A DNA stretch of 25,475 nucleotides from the IMG/VR virus record IMGVR_UViG_3300042695_000484, positions 1-25,475 of that record. The stretch is one strand, 5' to 3'. Positions 13,165-19,929 of this stretch are shown piece after piece. The notes beneath the pieces are model-generated. The model did not search any database and was not told the origin of the DNA. It saw only the letters and a list, made by a program, of their open reading frames with translations. Origin of the DNA: a virus. The stretch's first letter is position 1. Each line of letters begins with the position of its first letter. The position numbers were made by a program, and so were the translations under genes.

Positions 13165-15071
13165 CGTGACCTCCGGTAGGTGACATTTCGGGCCTCGCCG
13201 AGCACCTCCAGCAGGGGTCCGCGCTTGCCCGTTCCAGCCGTCGCCTCGCGCCGGAACTCCTTGACCCGGTAGGCGCTCAGGCCGCGCTCCTTGCCTCGTG
13301 CCAGCATCTCGTCGGTGCTCAGTTCGGACGTTCCGACCACCTCGTCCACGAACCGCTCCACGTTCCAGCCGTCGTCCTTCTTGGCCTTCTTCTTCAGGGT
13401 CGGGGCCAGCAGGGGCTCCGGATGGAACAGCGGGTACTCGAAACGCACCACGGTCGGCTCCAGAGGCTTCCACGAGCGCGTAGCGGCGTCGATCACGAGG
13501 TGCCCGGCCAGTTCGTGCTCGCGAAGCACCAGATGGGTGTCCGCGGCGCGGCTCATCGACCCTGCGCCGGCTCCCACGTCCGTCACCGCCTTGTCCGACT
13601 GGTTTCCCTTCGAGGTGTGATGGATGCAGACCAGGCAGCAGTCGAGGCTCTTCGCCAGCTTGTCCAGGCGATTGTAGACCGAGGCCATGTAGCCGTTGTC
13701 GTTCTCGTCTGCGCCGTCCTCCGTGTTGAAGCGATAGAAGGCGTCGAAGATGATCATCGCGTACTGCCCGGGCTTCATGCCCTTGAAGAGCGACTCCTCC
13801 AGCTGCGCAAACGACTGCAGCTCACCGCGCAGGCTCCGCACCTCCATCATGCCGTCGAGCGCGTCGATCTTGATGCCCTTCGCATCGGCGACCGTCTTGA
13901 TGCGCCCGGCCAGCGTCTCGTCGTGCAGCTCGTTGTCGATCAGCAGCACTGGTGCCTTCTCCACCGGGAATCGGTTGAACCACGGCCGGCCAGTCGCCAC
14001 GCACATGGCGAGGTCGAGAACCATCCACGACTTGCCAGTCTTCGGCGCGGCGATAATGTTCATGGTCTCGCCAGACCGCAGCACATGGTGAATGATCGGC
14101 CGACGCAGTTCGGTGTGCTTCCCCAGCAGTTCCCGGATGCCGATCGGCTTGATCTGCTCGACCACTGGCTGCGCGTCTTCAGCCCGCCCGAGTATCGGCG
14201 TGCGCTCCTTCGCGAAGGCGTTGCCGATTTGCCTCGGCAGGTCGAGCAGGTCGTCGGCGGTCAGGCCCACCGCCCGTGCGCGGTTGAGGATCGCCGCCTC
14301 GGCGTCGCCCTGGCGCCACTGGCGCGCCCGCATGTCGCAGGCCACGGTGTAGATCGTGTCCCGCCGGCCACGCCCGGGAATCAGGTAGCCGCTCTCCAAG
14401 AACCGCCGCGACAGATCGCTCAGGGTGCCCGCCGCAACGGGCTCAGGCTCGACGGGTGCCGCCGCCGGCTCAACAAACTGCGTCGGGTCGGGGAACTCGT
14501 CCAGGCTGTAGGCGTTGTCGGGGTCGCAGTTCTCGACCACGCACAGCGGCTGGTGCTGATACTTCCAGTTGACGAAGCCCGGCAGGCGCATGATGCGCGG
14601 CGCGTCGGTCACAGACTGGTCAGAGCCCAGCCGGCGGGCGATCCCCTTCTGGTGCTGCGTCCACAGGGCGAGGTCTTCCATCGGCTCCTGCAGCCTCCAC
14701 CAGGCATGCACGCCGCCGCCCGTAATCACGATCACGGTGGGCTCTGGGATGCACGCCTCACTCCAGCGGATGCGCGCCTGCTCGACGGTGGTGCCGCCAT
14801 CGAAGTCTGCGAACAGGCAGCGGGCGATGGCAACGTCATCGGCCTTGCCGCCGCGTCGCTTGCGCGGGTTGGCTCCGAAGTAGACCTGCGTGCCGTGCCC
14901 CAGCGTCGCGAGCTTCGCGATCGCCTGCGCGCCATCCCGCTGCTTAGCCCAGGTCGAGCCGACGACCTTGCCGAGCGTGCGGAACTCGATCAGGTCGTCG
15001 GCGTCGAAGATGAATCCGAGCAGCTGGTACGCGGCCTCGATGGCTGCGGCTGCGGTGTCGGTGGTGGTCAT
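13161..15071 (-). CDS. Primase-helicase fusion (RepB-like primase + RepA/RecA-type ATPase)
   Basis: A 636-residue replication protein. The N-terminal part resembles archaeo-eukaryotic-type primases of phages and plasmids: GHGTQVYFGANPRKRRGG, the catalytic-type CLFADFDGG near residues 86-94, VIVITGGGVHAWWRLQEP, and DAPRIMRLPGFVNWKY. The C-terminal part is a RepA/AAA_25-type ATPase: Walker A IIAAPKTGKSWMVLDLAMC near 342, Walker B YAMIIFDAFYRF near 440, then CLVCIHHTSKGNQSDKAV with the sensor-type HHTSKG. It should open the origin and prime synthesis. AAGGA precedes the ATG. The iteron array immediately downstream is a natural binding site. Confidence 0.9.
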   Translation of the reverse strand: MTTTDTAAAAIEAAYQLLGFIFDADDLIEFRTLGKVVGSTWAKQRDGAQAIAKLATLGHGTQVYFGANPRKRRGGKADDVAIARCLFADFDGGTTVEQARIRWSEACIPEPTVIVITGGGVHAWWRLQEPMEDLALWTQHQKGIARRLGSDQSVTDAPRIMRLPGFVNWKYQHQPLCVVENCDPDNAYSLDEFPDPTQFVEPAAAPVEPEPVAAGTLSDLSRRFLESGYLIPGRGRRDTIYTVACDMRARQWRQGDAEAAILNRARAVGLTADDLLDLPRQIGNAFAKERTPILGRAEDAQPVVEQIKPIGIRELLGKHTELRRPIIHHVLRSGETMNIIAAPKTGKSWMVLDLAMCVATGRPWFNRFPVEKAPVLLIDNELHDETLAGRIKTVADAKGIKIDALDGMMEVRSLRGELQSFAQLEESLFKGMKPGQYAMIIFDAFYRFNTEDGADENDNGYMASVYNRLDKLAKSLDCCLVCIHHTSKGNQSDKAVTDVGAGAGSMSRAADTHLVLREHELAGHLVIDAATRSWKPLEPTVVRFEYPLFHPEPLLAPTLKKKAKKDDGWNVERFVDEVVGTSELSTDEMLARGKERGLSAYRVKEFRREATAGTGKRGPLLEVLGEARNVTYRRSR

Positions 15072-15098
15072 GGCGTCCTTGCCAGCGGATCGAATCCG

Positions 15099-15407
15099 CT
15101 ACAGATGTTCCGCTGAGTTGTCCTGCCGCACCTCGTGCATGCAGGCGGCATAGCCCGCGATGTCGATGGCGTTGTCTTCCTTCGCCACCTCGGCGTCGCG
15201 CGCGAGCTTGTCGATGATCATCATTTTCGCCCAGTCCTCGGGCTCTGGGGTTCGCGCAAACAGGTCAGGCATGAGCGCGAGCAGAGCCCGCACGGTGCGC
15301 TCGAAGTGTTCGCGCGGCGGGCCGTAGTGGCGGCCACGCTCGACCACGGTGTCGGCGGCCTTCAGCAGTAGCCGCGCTCGCGGCGGGTAGGTCACGGAAT
15401 CATCCAC
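15099..15407 (-). CDS. DUF6378-type phage protein
   Basis: A 102-residue protein with the pattern LLLKAADTVVERGRHYGPPR, EHFERTVRALLALMPDLFAR, then EDWAKMMIIDKLARDAEVAK and DNAIDIAGYAACMHEV. The arrangement RGxxYGxPxxHF with KxxRD and DNxxDxAGYA is that of DUF6378, small helical phage proteins near replication genes whose acidic helices recall MazG-type nucleotide-binding bundles. No enzymatic role is proven to my knowledge. GTG at 15407 is favoured because AAGGAGG lies seven bases upstream; ATG at 15428 lacks a Shine-Dalgarno. It overlaps the small membrane ORF by 16 bases. Confidence 0.82.
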   Translation of the reverse strand: MDDSVTYPPRARLLLKAADTVVERGRHYGPPREHFERTVRALLALMPDLFARTPEPEDWAKMMIIDKLARDAEVAKEDNAIDIAGYAACMHEVRQDNSAEHL

Positions 15408-15580
15408 AGCAGTGCCTCCTTGCACCACGCGCCGGCGAGGAAAGCCGCAGGCGCGAACGCGCCCAGGGCGAAGCCAAGCCAGAAGGTGGTGATCTCTCCA
15501 ACGGTTGGGGAAGTAGCCAGGGCGGGGCTTGCGCCACCGCCCCGGCCTTCCGGGTGCTCAGAACGGAATGTCGCTTGCAT
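15392..15580 (-). CDS. Possible small membrane protein
   Basis: A 62-residue ORF whose second half is a plausible membrane segment: ITTFWLGFALGAFAPAAFLA, then GAWCKEALLWMIP. The first half is Gly/Ser/Pro-rich with no recognisable feature. The ATG at 15580 lies inside the end of the SSB-like gene, and the stop overlaps the DUF6378 gene, which fits the packed operon. No clear Shine-Dalgarno supports this start, and an alternative closer to the hydrophobic part is possible but not evident. It fills an otherwise empty 150-base gap. Confidence 0.45.
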   Translation of the reverse strand: MQATFRSEHPEGRGGGASPALATSPTVGEITTFWLGFALGAFAPAAFLAGAWCKEALLWMIP

Positions 15581-16031
15581 CGACCTTCACCTTGCCGGGT
15601 CCGGCCTTCTTGCCTTCGATCACGGCCTTCGGCGCGAGGTAGTCGCCCACCTTCGCCTTGCCCGTTGTCTTGCTGAGGTAGGTGCGGATGCGCACGGTCT
15701 TGCCGAGCAGCACTTCCTCGTTGAAGTCCTTCATGCCAGCAGACGGGACAGGAAGCCCGGCCGATGCGAGCACGGTGGTGATGCGCTCGGTGTGGGTGGC
15801 GGGGATGCCATCGAACACGCGGAATCGCCTCCCGTTGACATGCACGTCGAGCCACAGGCTCAGCTCCCAGCCTTCAGGGTTCTGCGCGGTCTTGACGTTG
15901 TCGAACGGGCTCTGCCGCGACTCGCTCTTCACGACCTCGGCCTCGTACTCACCAGCCGGCAGCACTTCCTGCGAGACGGTGGTGGGTTCCTTGCGTGCCT
16001 TCTCTTCGCCGCTATTCCAGATCAGCTTCAC
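15558..16031 (-). CDS. SSB-like recombination partner protein with DIPF tail
   Basis: A 157-residue protein beginning MKLIWNSGEEKARKEPTTVS and continuing LPAGEYEAEVVKSESRQSP, the pattern of DUF669-like phage proteins encoded beside recombinase genes. The middle is beta-rich (WELSLWLDVHVNGRRFRVFD, GKTVRIRTYLSKTTGKAKVG), compatible with an OB fold. It ends KVDASDIPF, and DIPF is the tip bacterial SSB uses to recruit recombination and replication enzymes. A single-stranded DNA-binding role beside RecT is likely. GTG at 16031 overlaps the RecT stop (GTGA) with AAGGAG eight bases upstream. Confidence 0.75.
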   Translation of the reverse strand: MKLIWNSGEEKARKEPTTVSQEVLPAGEYEAEVVKSESRQSPFDNVKTAQNPEGWELSLWLDVHVNGRRFRVFDGIPATHTERITTVLASAGLPVPSAGMKDFNEEVLLGKTVRIRTYLSKTTGKAKVGDYLAPKAVIEGKKAGPGKVKVDASDIPF

Positions 16032-16825
16032 TTCATGGTCTCCTTGTTAGTTGTGTTGCTCAGTGCCTCGTGCCACTCCTCAAGCACCGCACGGGTGCCT
16101 GCTTCGTCCTTGCCCTTCTTCTTCGCTGCTGCGAGCGCCTGCATCGCGGTGCGCTTCTGTCCAGACGCGCGCGCCAGTTCGGCGACCTGTTCGGCCAGCA
16201 CTTCGAGCGGCTCCACAGCAGGCGCCGGCGGCTGCTCCACCGCCGGCGCTGCCTGGGGAGCCACCGCGGACACCTCCGTCGGGAGGTCCGCGCTGGATGT
16301 CAGTAGGCGATTCATCGCGGCGAGGCGATCGTCCTGCGCAGCGCGCACGGGCTCGCCCACGATGGTCTCGCGGCCTTCGTCGTGATCCCACTCGGTGGGG
16401 CCAGCCAAGCCGAACGCGCGCTTCAGGGCGTGCACCTCGGCCTTCACGGCGAGCATGTGGCGCGGCATCCGGTTCCACAGCGGGCTGCCGCCCTTGAACT
16501 CACTCAGCCAGCAGGTCGCCGAGAAGCGCCCGCCGCCAGTCGTAAGCACGGTGTAAGTACAGAAGACACCGCACTCGTCCTCGCCGTAGATCGCTTCGCC
16601 GCTCAGGTATCGGCCCGTGGCGTGCGCGGCCTTGCGCCAGCCGTCCACGCCGATCACGATCTGCAGCCGCCCCTGGTAAGGGATCGCGTAGACCTCCTTG
16701 CGCAGCGGGTTGAGATCCATACTGCGCATCAGTTGCAGCATCGCGAGCTTGTCCATGTCAGTGCCGCGCGGGATCGCGTACTCCAGCAGCGCGCGAGTCT
16801 CAGTGTCGATGGTTGCCAGGCTCAT
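16028..16825 (-). CDS. bet: RecT/Bet-type single-strand annealing protein
   Basis: A 265-residue phage recombinase of the Bet/RecT class. The first ~160 residues carry the signature: AMLQLMRSMDLNPLRKEVYA, IPYQGRLQIVIGVDGWRKAA, then FSATCWLSEFKGGSPLWNRM and a PRHMLAVKAEVHALKRAFGL helix. The rest is a Pro/Ala/Glu-rich linker and a charged helical C-terminus. It anneals complementary single strands made by the exonuclease encoded just upstream. ATG at 16825 has AAGGAG eight bases upstream and overlaps the exonuclease stop (ATGA); a 12-residue extension is rejected. Confidence 0.93.
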   Translation of the reverse strand: MSLATIDTETRALLEYAIPRGTDMDKLAMLQLMRSMDLNPLRKEVYAIPYQGRLQIVIGVDGWRKAAHATGRYLSGEAIYGEDECGVFCTYTVLTTGGGRFSATCWLSEFKGGSPLWNRMPRHMLAVKAEVHALKRAFGLAGPTEWDHDEGRETIVGEPVRAAQDDRLAAMNRLLTSSADLPTEVSAVAPQAAPAVEQPPAPAVEPLEVLAEQVAELARASGQKRTAMQALAAAKKKGKDEAGTRAVLEEWHEALSNTTNKETMK

Positions 16826-17676
16826 GCTGCGACTCCTTCTTCCAGTTGACGGCGCAGCCACTTCGGCGCGCCCAGCTTCTGCACCTCGTCCGGGTAGGCC
16901 CGGAACACGCCACCACGCTTAGCCACGGCCCACGCCTCGATCGCACGATCGACCTCGGGCTCGAACAGCGCGACGATCTCCTCGTCGAGCGCGTAGCAGC
17001 CGACTCCGTAGGGGTCGCTGGTCTCGACCGCGATGAAGATGAACTCGCTCACCTTCAGCCCGGCCGCACGCGCTACGCGCATGTAGAACGCGGCCTGCGC
17101 GCCGTAGCCGTAGGACGCGAGCGTGCGCTCGAACTCGCTTCGCGACGCCAGCCCGCTCGTGGTCTTGATGTCCACGATGAACTCGCCGCGGTCGCCCGGC
17201 GCCCATGCATCGAGGCGTGCCTTGATGGGTAGCCCGATCAGCGGGTCGGTGGCGAACACAGATACCTCGCGCACGTTCGCCATCCGCAGCAGCCCGGCGG
17301 CTGCCTTCGACGCCCGCACCGCCTCGACCATGCCGGCCAGACTTTCGCCCTGGTCGGCGGTGATCACCGTGCGGCCCTCGGCCTGCAGCTGGAACTCCTC
17401 CCACGTCGCCTTGCCGTCCTTCGTGCGACGGTCGCACTCGGGCGCGATGGCGATCTGGGCCTCGAACTTCGCCGGCTCCAGCAGCGCAGCATGCAGGGCC
17501 GTCCCCAGCCGCTGGCTGGCGGTCTCCTCGCGGTTGCGCAGCGCAGCCATCGCGTGAGCGGGGGACGCCGACAGCACCTTGCGCAGCGTGCTTGAGCCCA
17601 GAGCGTCTACGGCGTGATAGACCGCCGCCGGCATGTCCTCGACGATGCGGTTCGGCAGGAGCTGCTCAATTTTCAT
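16822..17676 (-). CDS. RecE-type PD-(D/E)XK exonuclease
   Basis: A 284-residue nuclease of the RecE C-terminal/DUF3799 type. Family landmarks are AVYHAVDALGSSTLRKVLSA SPAH, RLGTALHAALLEP near residue 60, WEEFQLQAEGRTVITADQGE, and the catalytic core IKARLDAWAPGDRGEFIVDI followed by KTTSG (Asp and DIK residues near 155-172), then YGYGAQAAFYMRVA. It degrades the 5' strand from double-strand ends to feed the RecT-type protein. GGAGG lies seven bases before the ATG at 17676. The adjacent exonuclease, annealase and SSB-like genes form a full recombination unit. Confidence 0.92.
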   Translation of the reverse strand: MKIEQLLPNRIVEDMPAAVYHAVDALGSSTLRKVLSASPAHAMAALRNREETASQRLGTALHAALLEPAKFEAQIAIAPECDRRTKDGKATWEEFQLQAEGRTVITADQGESLAGMVEAVRASKAAAGLLRMANVREVSVFATDPLIGLPIKARLDAWAPGDRGEFIVDIKTTSGLASRSEFERTLASYGYGAQAAFYMRVARAAGLKVSEFIFIAVETSDPYGVGCYALDEEIVALFEPEVDRAIEAWAVAKRGGVFRAYPDEVQKLGAPKWLRRQLEEGVAA

Positions 17677-17815
17677 CGCAGGCCTCCGCGGCGAGCGCCT
17701 TCAGTTCACGATCGAGCAGGATCGCCAGGCGGATCTTCTGCAGTGCCCGCTTTTCGTGGTAGGCGACGGTGGTGCGATCGCAGCCGAGAATCTCGGCGAC
17801 TTCCTGCTGGCTCAT
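17666..17815 (-). CDS. 49-residue sigma-region-4-like HTH protein
   Basis: A very small ORF: MSQQEVAEILGCDRTTVAYH followed by EKRALQKIRLAILLDRELKA and a short acidic tail. The EVAEILGCDRTTVAYHEKRA segment matches the helix-turn-helix of sigma-70 region 4.2 (pattern: EIAExLGxSRxxVxxxExRALxKLR), which binds the -35 element, yet there is no region 2 or 3. The ATG overlaps the upstream stop (ATGA) and the TGA lies eleven bases inside the exonuclease gene. It could regulate phage or host promoters by binding -35-like DNA or core polymerase. Function is inferred from the motif alone. Confidence 0.75.
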   Translation of the reverse strand: MSQQEVAEILGCDRTTVAYHEKRALQKIRLAILLDRELKALAAEACDEN

Positions 17816-18192
17816 CGGGTGCCCCCAATCCGCGCGCACAGCTCGAGCAGCCAGTTGCGGCCCTCGGACTTCTTCACCTCGGCCTTCACCACGTCGGCCT
17901 CGTACAAGTCGCGGCGGTAGTCGCCCTGACCCAGAGACACCAGCGGCACCTGAGGCGGCCGCGAAGACTTGTTCAGGATGGCATCGACCGCAGCCACGAC
18001 AGCCGGCGCCTCGATGCGCCCAGCCTTGTGGGTTTCGGTCAGCAGTGAAATGGTCTCATGCAGGTTGTGCAGCATCACCAGCCGCACCCGCATCGCATCC
18101 ATGCTCCGGCCTGCGTTCAGGAGATCCTGAACCGCGACGCCGCAATCCTCAACGACCTGACCCCACCGCAAACGTTCCATCGCTTGCTCCAT
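17812..18192 (-). CDS. Hypothetical 126-residue helical protein
   Basis: A 126-residue, mostly helical protein I cannot assign: MEQAMERLRWGQVVEDCGVA, LNAGRSMDAMRVRLVMLHNL, ETISLLTETHKAGRIEAPAV, then GDYRRDLYEADVVKAEVKKS and a basic end. It is the first gene of the recombination operon. ATG at 18192 has AGGGAG eight bases upstream; the gene overlaps the 3' end of the integrase frame by 44 bases. It might be an early regulator or excision factor given its position beside att, but no HTH is visible. Confidence 0.75.
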   Translation of the reverse strand: MEQAMERLRWGQVVEDCGVAVQDLLNAGRSMDAMRVRLVMLHNLHETISLLTETHKAGRIEAPAVVAAVDAILNKSSRPPQVPLVSLGQGDYRRDLYEADVVKAEVKKSEGRNWLLELCARIGGTR

Positions 18193-19471
18193 CGCCGGCT
18201 CCCTGCTGCGTCAGCAGCATCTGGGCGTGGTGCATCAGCACGAGGGCACCTTCACGGTGGCCCGCTTGCGTTAGCATCAGCGCCGCTTCCAGAAGCCGTT
18301 CAGCCCGTAGGTGGGGGCGAAGGTTCGAATCCTGTAGCGCCCACTTTTCAGCAGACGGGACCGAACGGCTGCGAGCAGATCGAAGATCAGCGCGAGAGAT
18401 GGAATCAACGGCCGTAGGCGCGAAGCTCGCGCTGATCGTCGAAGTGTTCGCAGTGTTGGATGCGCCGTAGGCCATCGTTGATTCCGAGGGGAACCTATCG
18501 GCTGCACTAGTTTTCGGGGGAGAGTTTTTAGATATTTTTCCGCCGCGGCTCTCGGCCGCCTCCCGCAGGCGGGGCTCCCGGTGACGCAAGTATCGGTGGG
18601 TCTGGTCGATAGAGCGGTGGCGCACCAGACGCTGGATCAGTTCCGGAGGGGTGCCGTTCTCAAAGGATTCGGTGATGTAGCCGCAGCGGAAACTGTGGAA
18701 TCCGTAGCGCCCGGAGAGCCCTGCAGCCGCCAGATCCGTCGCGAGCCCCTTGTATGAAACGGTGCGCTTGAACAGTTTCGGCCCGTCCTTCGCCTTGCGC
18801 ATCTCGCGCAGCAGTTCCACCGCCGCGCTCGCGAGCGGGATGTTGTCGCGCCGGCGCGCCTTGTCCAGGCTGACCACGAGCGTGCCCGCGTCGAGGTCCA
18901 CGTCGGACCACAGCTGCGCATGCGCCTCGCCGCGGCGCAGGCCAGTGAGGCTGAGGAAGCGGTACAGGTTCGCTCGGTTGCGCGCGCTGGCTCGGATGGC
19001 TGGCGACGCGCCCTTTGTCTCCTGCTCGCGCGCGTGGGCGATCAGGCGCTCGACCTCGGCGTCGGTGAATGCGTCGCGCCCCTGACCCGCGCGCCCGCGC
19101 GGGCTGGGGACGTGCGCCCACGGGTTCGAATCGATGAGCCCCTGAATCAGCAGCCAGCCGGCGAAGCGCCTGCATGCGCTCATTCGGTTGCGAATCGTCT
19201 GCGGTGCGAGCGTGGCCTCGCGGGTCATCTCGCGCAGCCACTCGATGCAGGAGCCCGGGCCGATCTCGCGCGCGTTCGCCTTCACATGCTCCAGCCAGTC
19301 GCGCACCCAGCGCGCAGCCTGGCGGACGTGCATCTCGGCCTGCCCGTCGAGCTCACGGGTGGCAACGATCCACGCATCGACCTGCGTGAGAAGATCTACC
19401 CCTGTTTTTTCGCTAAAAACGGGGGGGGGGGGGGGTAATGGCACGGGGTATCTCCAAGCATGGCTCCGCAT
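18149..19471 (-). CDS. int: Tyrosine integrase
   Basis: A 440-residue site-specific recombinase. The core-binding domain spans about residues 30-130 (TIRNRMSACRRFAGWLLIQG); the catalytic domain has Arg179 in SLTGLRRGEAH, Lys204 in VSLDKARRRD, His259 and Arg262 in HSFRCGY, His285 in LVRHRS and Tyr294 in QTHRYLRH, the full R-K-HxxR-H-Y set. After residue ~320 the frame becomes non-conserved and runs through the att core, reading WALQDSNLRP near residue 376, a sequence often seen where integrase frames cross tRNA-derived att sites. The 5' end contains a C15 tract coding for prolines, so the start (ATG 19471 here; GTG 19483 possible) and the N-terminus are uncertain. Confidence 0.93.
   Translation of the reverse strand: MRSHAWRYPVPLPPPPPVFSEKTGVDLLTQVDAWIVATRELDGQAEMHVRQAARWVRDWLEHVKANAREIGPGSCIEWLREMTREATLAPQTIRNRMSACRRFAGWLLIQGLIDSNPWAHVPSPRGRAGQGRDAFTDAEVERLIAHAREQETKGASPAIRASARNRANLYRFLSLTGLRRGEAHAQLWSDVDLDAGTLVVSLDKARRRDNIPLASAAVELLREMRKAKDGPKLFKRTVSYKGLATDLAAAGLSGRYGFHSFRCGYITESFENGTPPELIQRLVRHRSIDQTHRYLRHREPRLREAAESRGGKISKNSPPKTSAADRFPSESTMAYGASNTANTSTISASFAPTAVDSISRADLRSARSRSVPSAEKWALQDSNLRPHLRAERLLEAALMLTQAGHREGALVLMHHAQMLLTQQGAGDGASDGTFAVGSGR
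18321..18343 (+). other. Probable attP core: 3' end of a tRNA gene
   Basis: On the plus strand this stretch contains the T-loop signature GGTTCGAATC followed by CCTGT and AGCGCCCA, which fit the T-stem 3' strand, acceptor 3' strand and discriminator base of a tRNA. The upstream bases do not give a D-arm, anticodon arm or matching GGGCGCT acceptor 5' strand, so only the 3' end is present, as expected for an attP core targeting a tRNA gene. Flanks on both sides belong to phage genes. Which tRNA is targeted cannot be told from the fragment. Confidence 0.85.
19421..19435. repeat. G15/C15 homopolymer in the integrase 5' end
   Basis: Fifteen consecutive G on the plus strand read as C15 in the integrase frame (Pro residues). 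Just beside it the minus strand reads a GTTTTT/AAAAAC-type dyad: CCCCTGTTTTT (from about 19399) pairs with AAAAACGGGGG (19416-19426) around a short loop. A tract this long is prone to replication slippage and to sequencing error. Confidence 0.9.
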
Positions 19472-19665
19472 GCACCGTATCACCCAGATCGAACTCGAAC
19501 GTCACCCGGACGCGCATTTCGGAAAACCTAGTGCGTTGCGTAATCAGAACGGGTCACGCGACAGATTATTCACACCATCATGCAAGTCGAAAAAATGCCG
19601 CAGATTCTTCTGTTTGTCGCCGTGCCTCGCGAGCACTATCGTGCGCGCTTCTGGAGGAGCCCCAC
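19472..19665. promoter_or_regulatory. Divergent control region between integrase and the rightward gene
   Basis: This is the only place where transcription diverges. It is more AT-rich than its surroundings (e.g. CAGATTATTCACACCATCAT at 19562-19581, an A-run near 19591). Leftward, TTCGAC and TAATCT lie 17 bases apart near 19590-19563 and could drive int. A short GCAC-TATC-GTGC dyad (about 19633-19644) overlaps the rightward -10 box and might be an operator. No repressor gene borders it. All sites here are predictions. Confidence 0.4.
19614..19642 (+). promoter_or_regulatory. Candidate sigma-70 promoter for the rightward gene
   Basis: TTGTCG (19614-19619) and TATCGT (19637-19642) are spaced 17 bases, about 24 bases ahead of the ATG at 19666, with GGAGGAG between. 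A transcript would have a very short leader. Supported by spacing and by the need of this isolated gene for its own promoter. Confidence 0.45.
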
Positions 19666-19929
19666 ATGGCGACAGTGCAAGAAGACGGTGGTCTGAGTCC
19701 CGACGAGGTGCGCAAGATCCGCGCGCAAGAACAGGTGCGCGTGCAAGTTCAGCGCGAAGAGAAAGAACGCCAGGAGCGCGAGAAGCTCCACCGCCACATG
19801 CAGCTGCAGGCGGCCGAAGATGCGGAAGCACGGCGACAGAATCAGAAGCGCAACATGAAGGCCATCGCCTTCGTCGTGGGCGTCTTTGTCTTCCTCGTCG
19901 TGATGATCATGATGATCAAGCCGGGCTAA
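19666..19929 (+). CDS. Small tail-anchored membrane protein, the only rightward gene
   Basis: An 87-residue protein. Residues 10-60 are very rich in Glu, Gln, Arg and Lys (VRVQVQREEKERQEREKLHR), a likely coiled coil. The C-terminus is a single membrane span (AIAFVVGVFVFLVVMIMMI) followed by KPG, so a tail-anchored inner-membrane protein is expected. GGAGGAG lies six bases before the ATG. It opposes all other genes and overlaps the convergent zinc-ribbon gene only in the stop codons (CTAA). Such an isolated, separately transcribed gene beside int is a good candidate for expression in the prophage, e.g. superinfection exclusion; that is inference. Confidence 0.85.
   Translation: MATVQEDGGLSPDEVRKIRAQEQVRVQVQREEKERQEREKLHRHMQLQAAEDAEARRQNQKRNMKAIAFVVGVFVFLVVMIMMIKPG

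Noticed and set aside
13165-13473. Extension of the repeat-bearing ORF upstream
   Set aside because: It overlaps the primase-helicase C-terminus in another frame; ATG 13164 has GGAGG and an ATGA overlap.
13422-15116. Long plus-strand open frame (over 560 codons) opposite the primase-helicase
   Set aside because: High GC and codon bias of the real minus-strand gene keep the opposite frame open; its product has no domain, is Arg/His/Val-rich and has no ribosome-binding site. The same applies to long antisense frames at 3232-4818, 8327-9727 and 10926-12449.
18270-18343. Complete tRNA gene
   Set aside because: Only the T-loop and acceptor 3' half are recognisable; there is no anticodon arm, D-arm or matching 5' acceptor strand.
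19438-19665. Longer rightward protein starting at 19438
   Set aside because: The extra N-terminal residues have no ribosome-binding site and cross the control region; ATG at 19666 has GGAGGAG six bases upstream.
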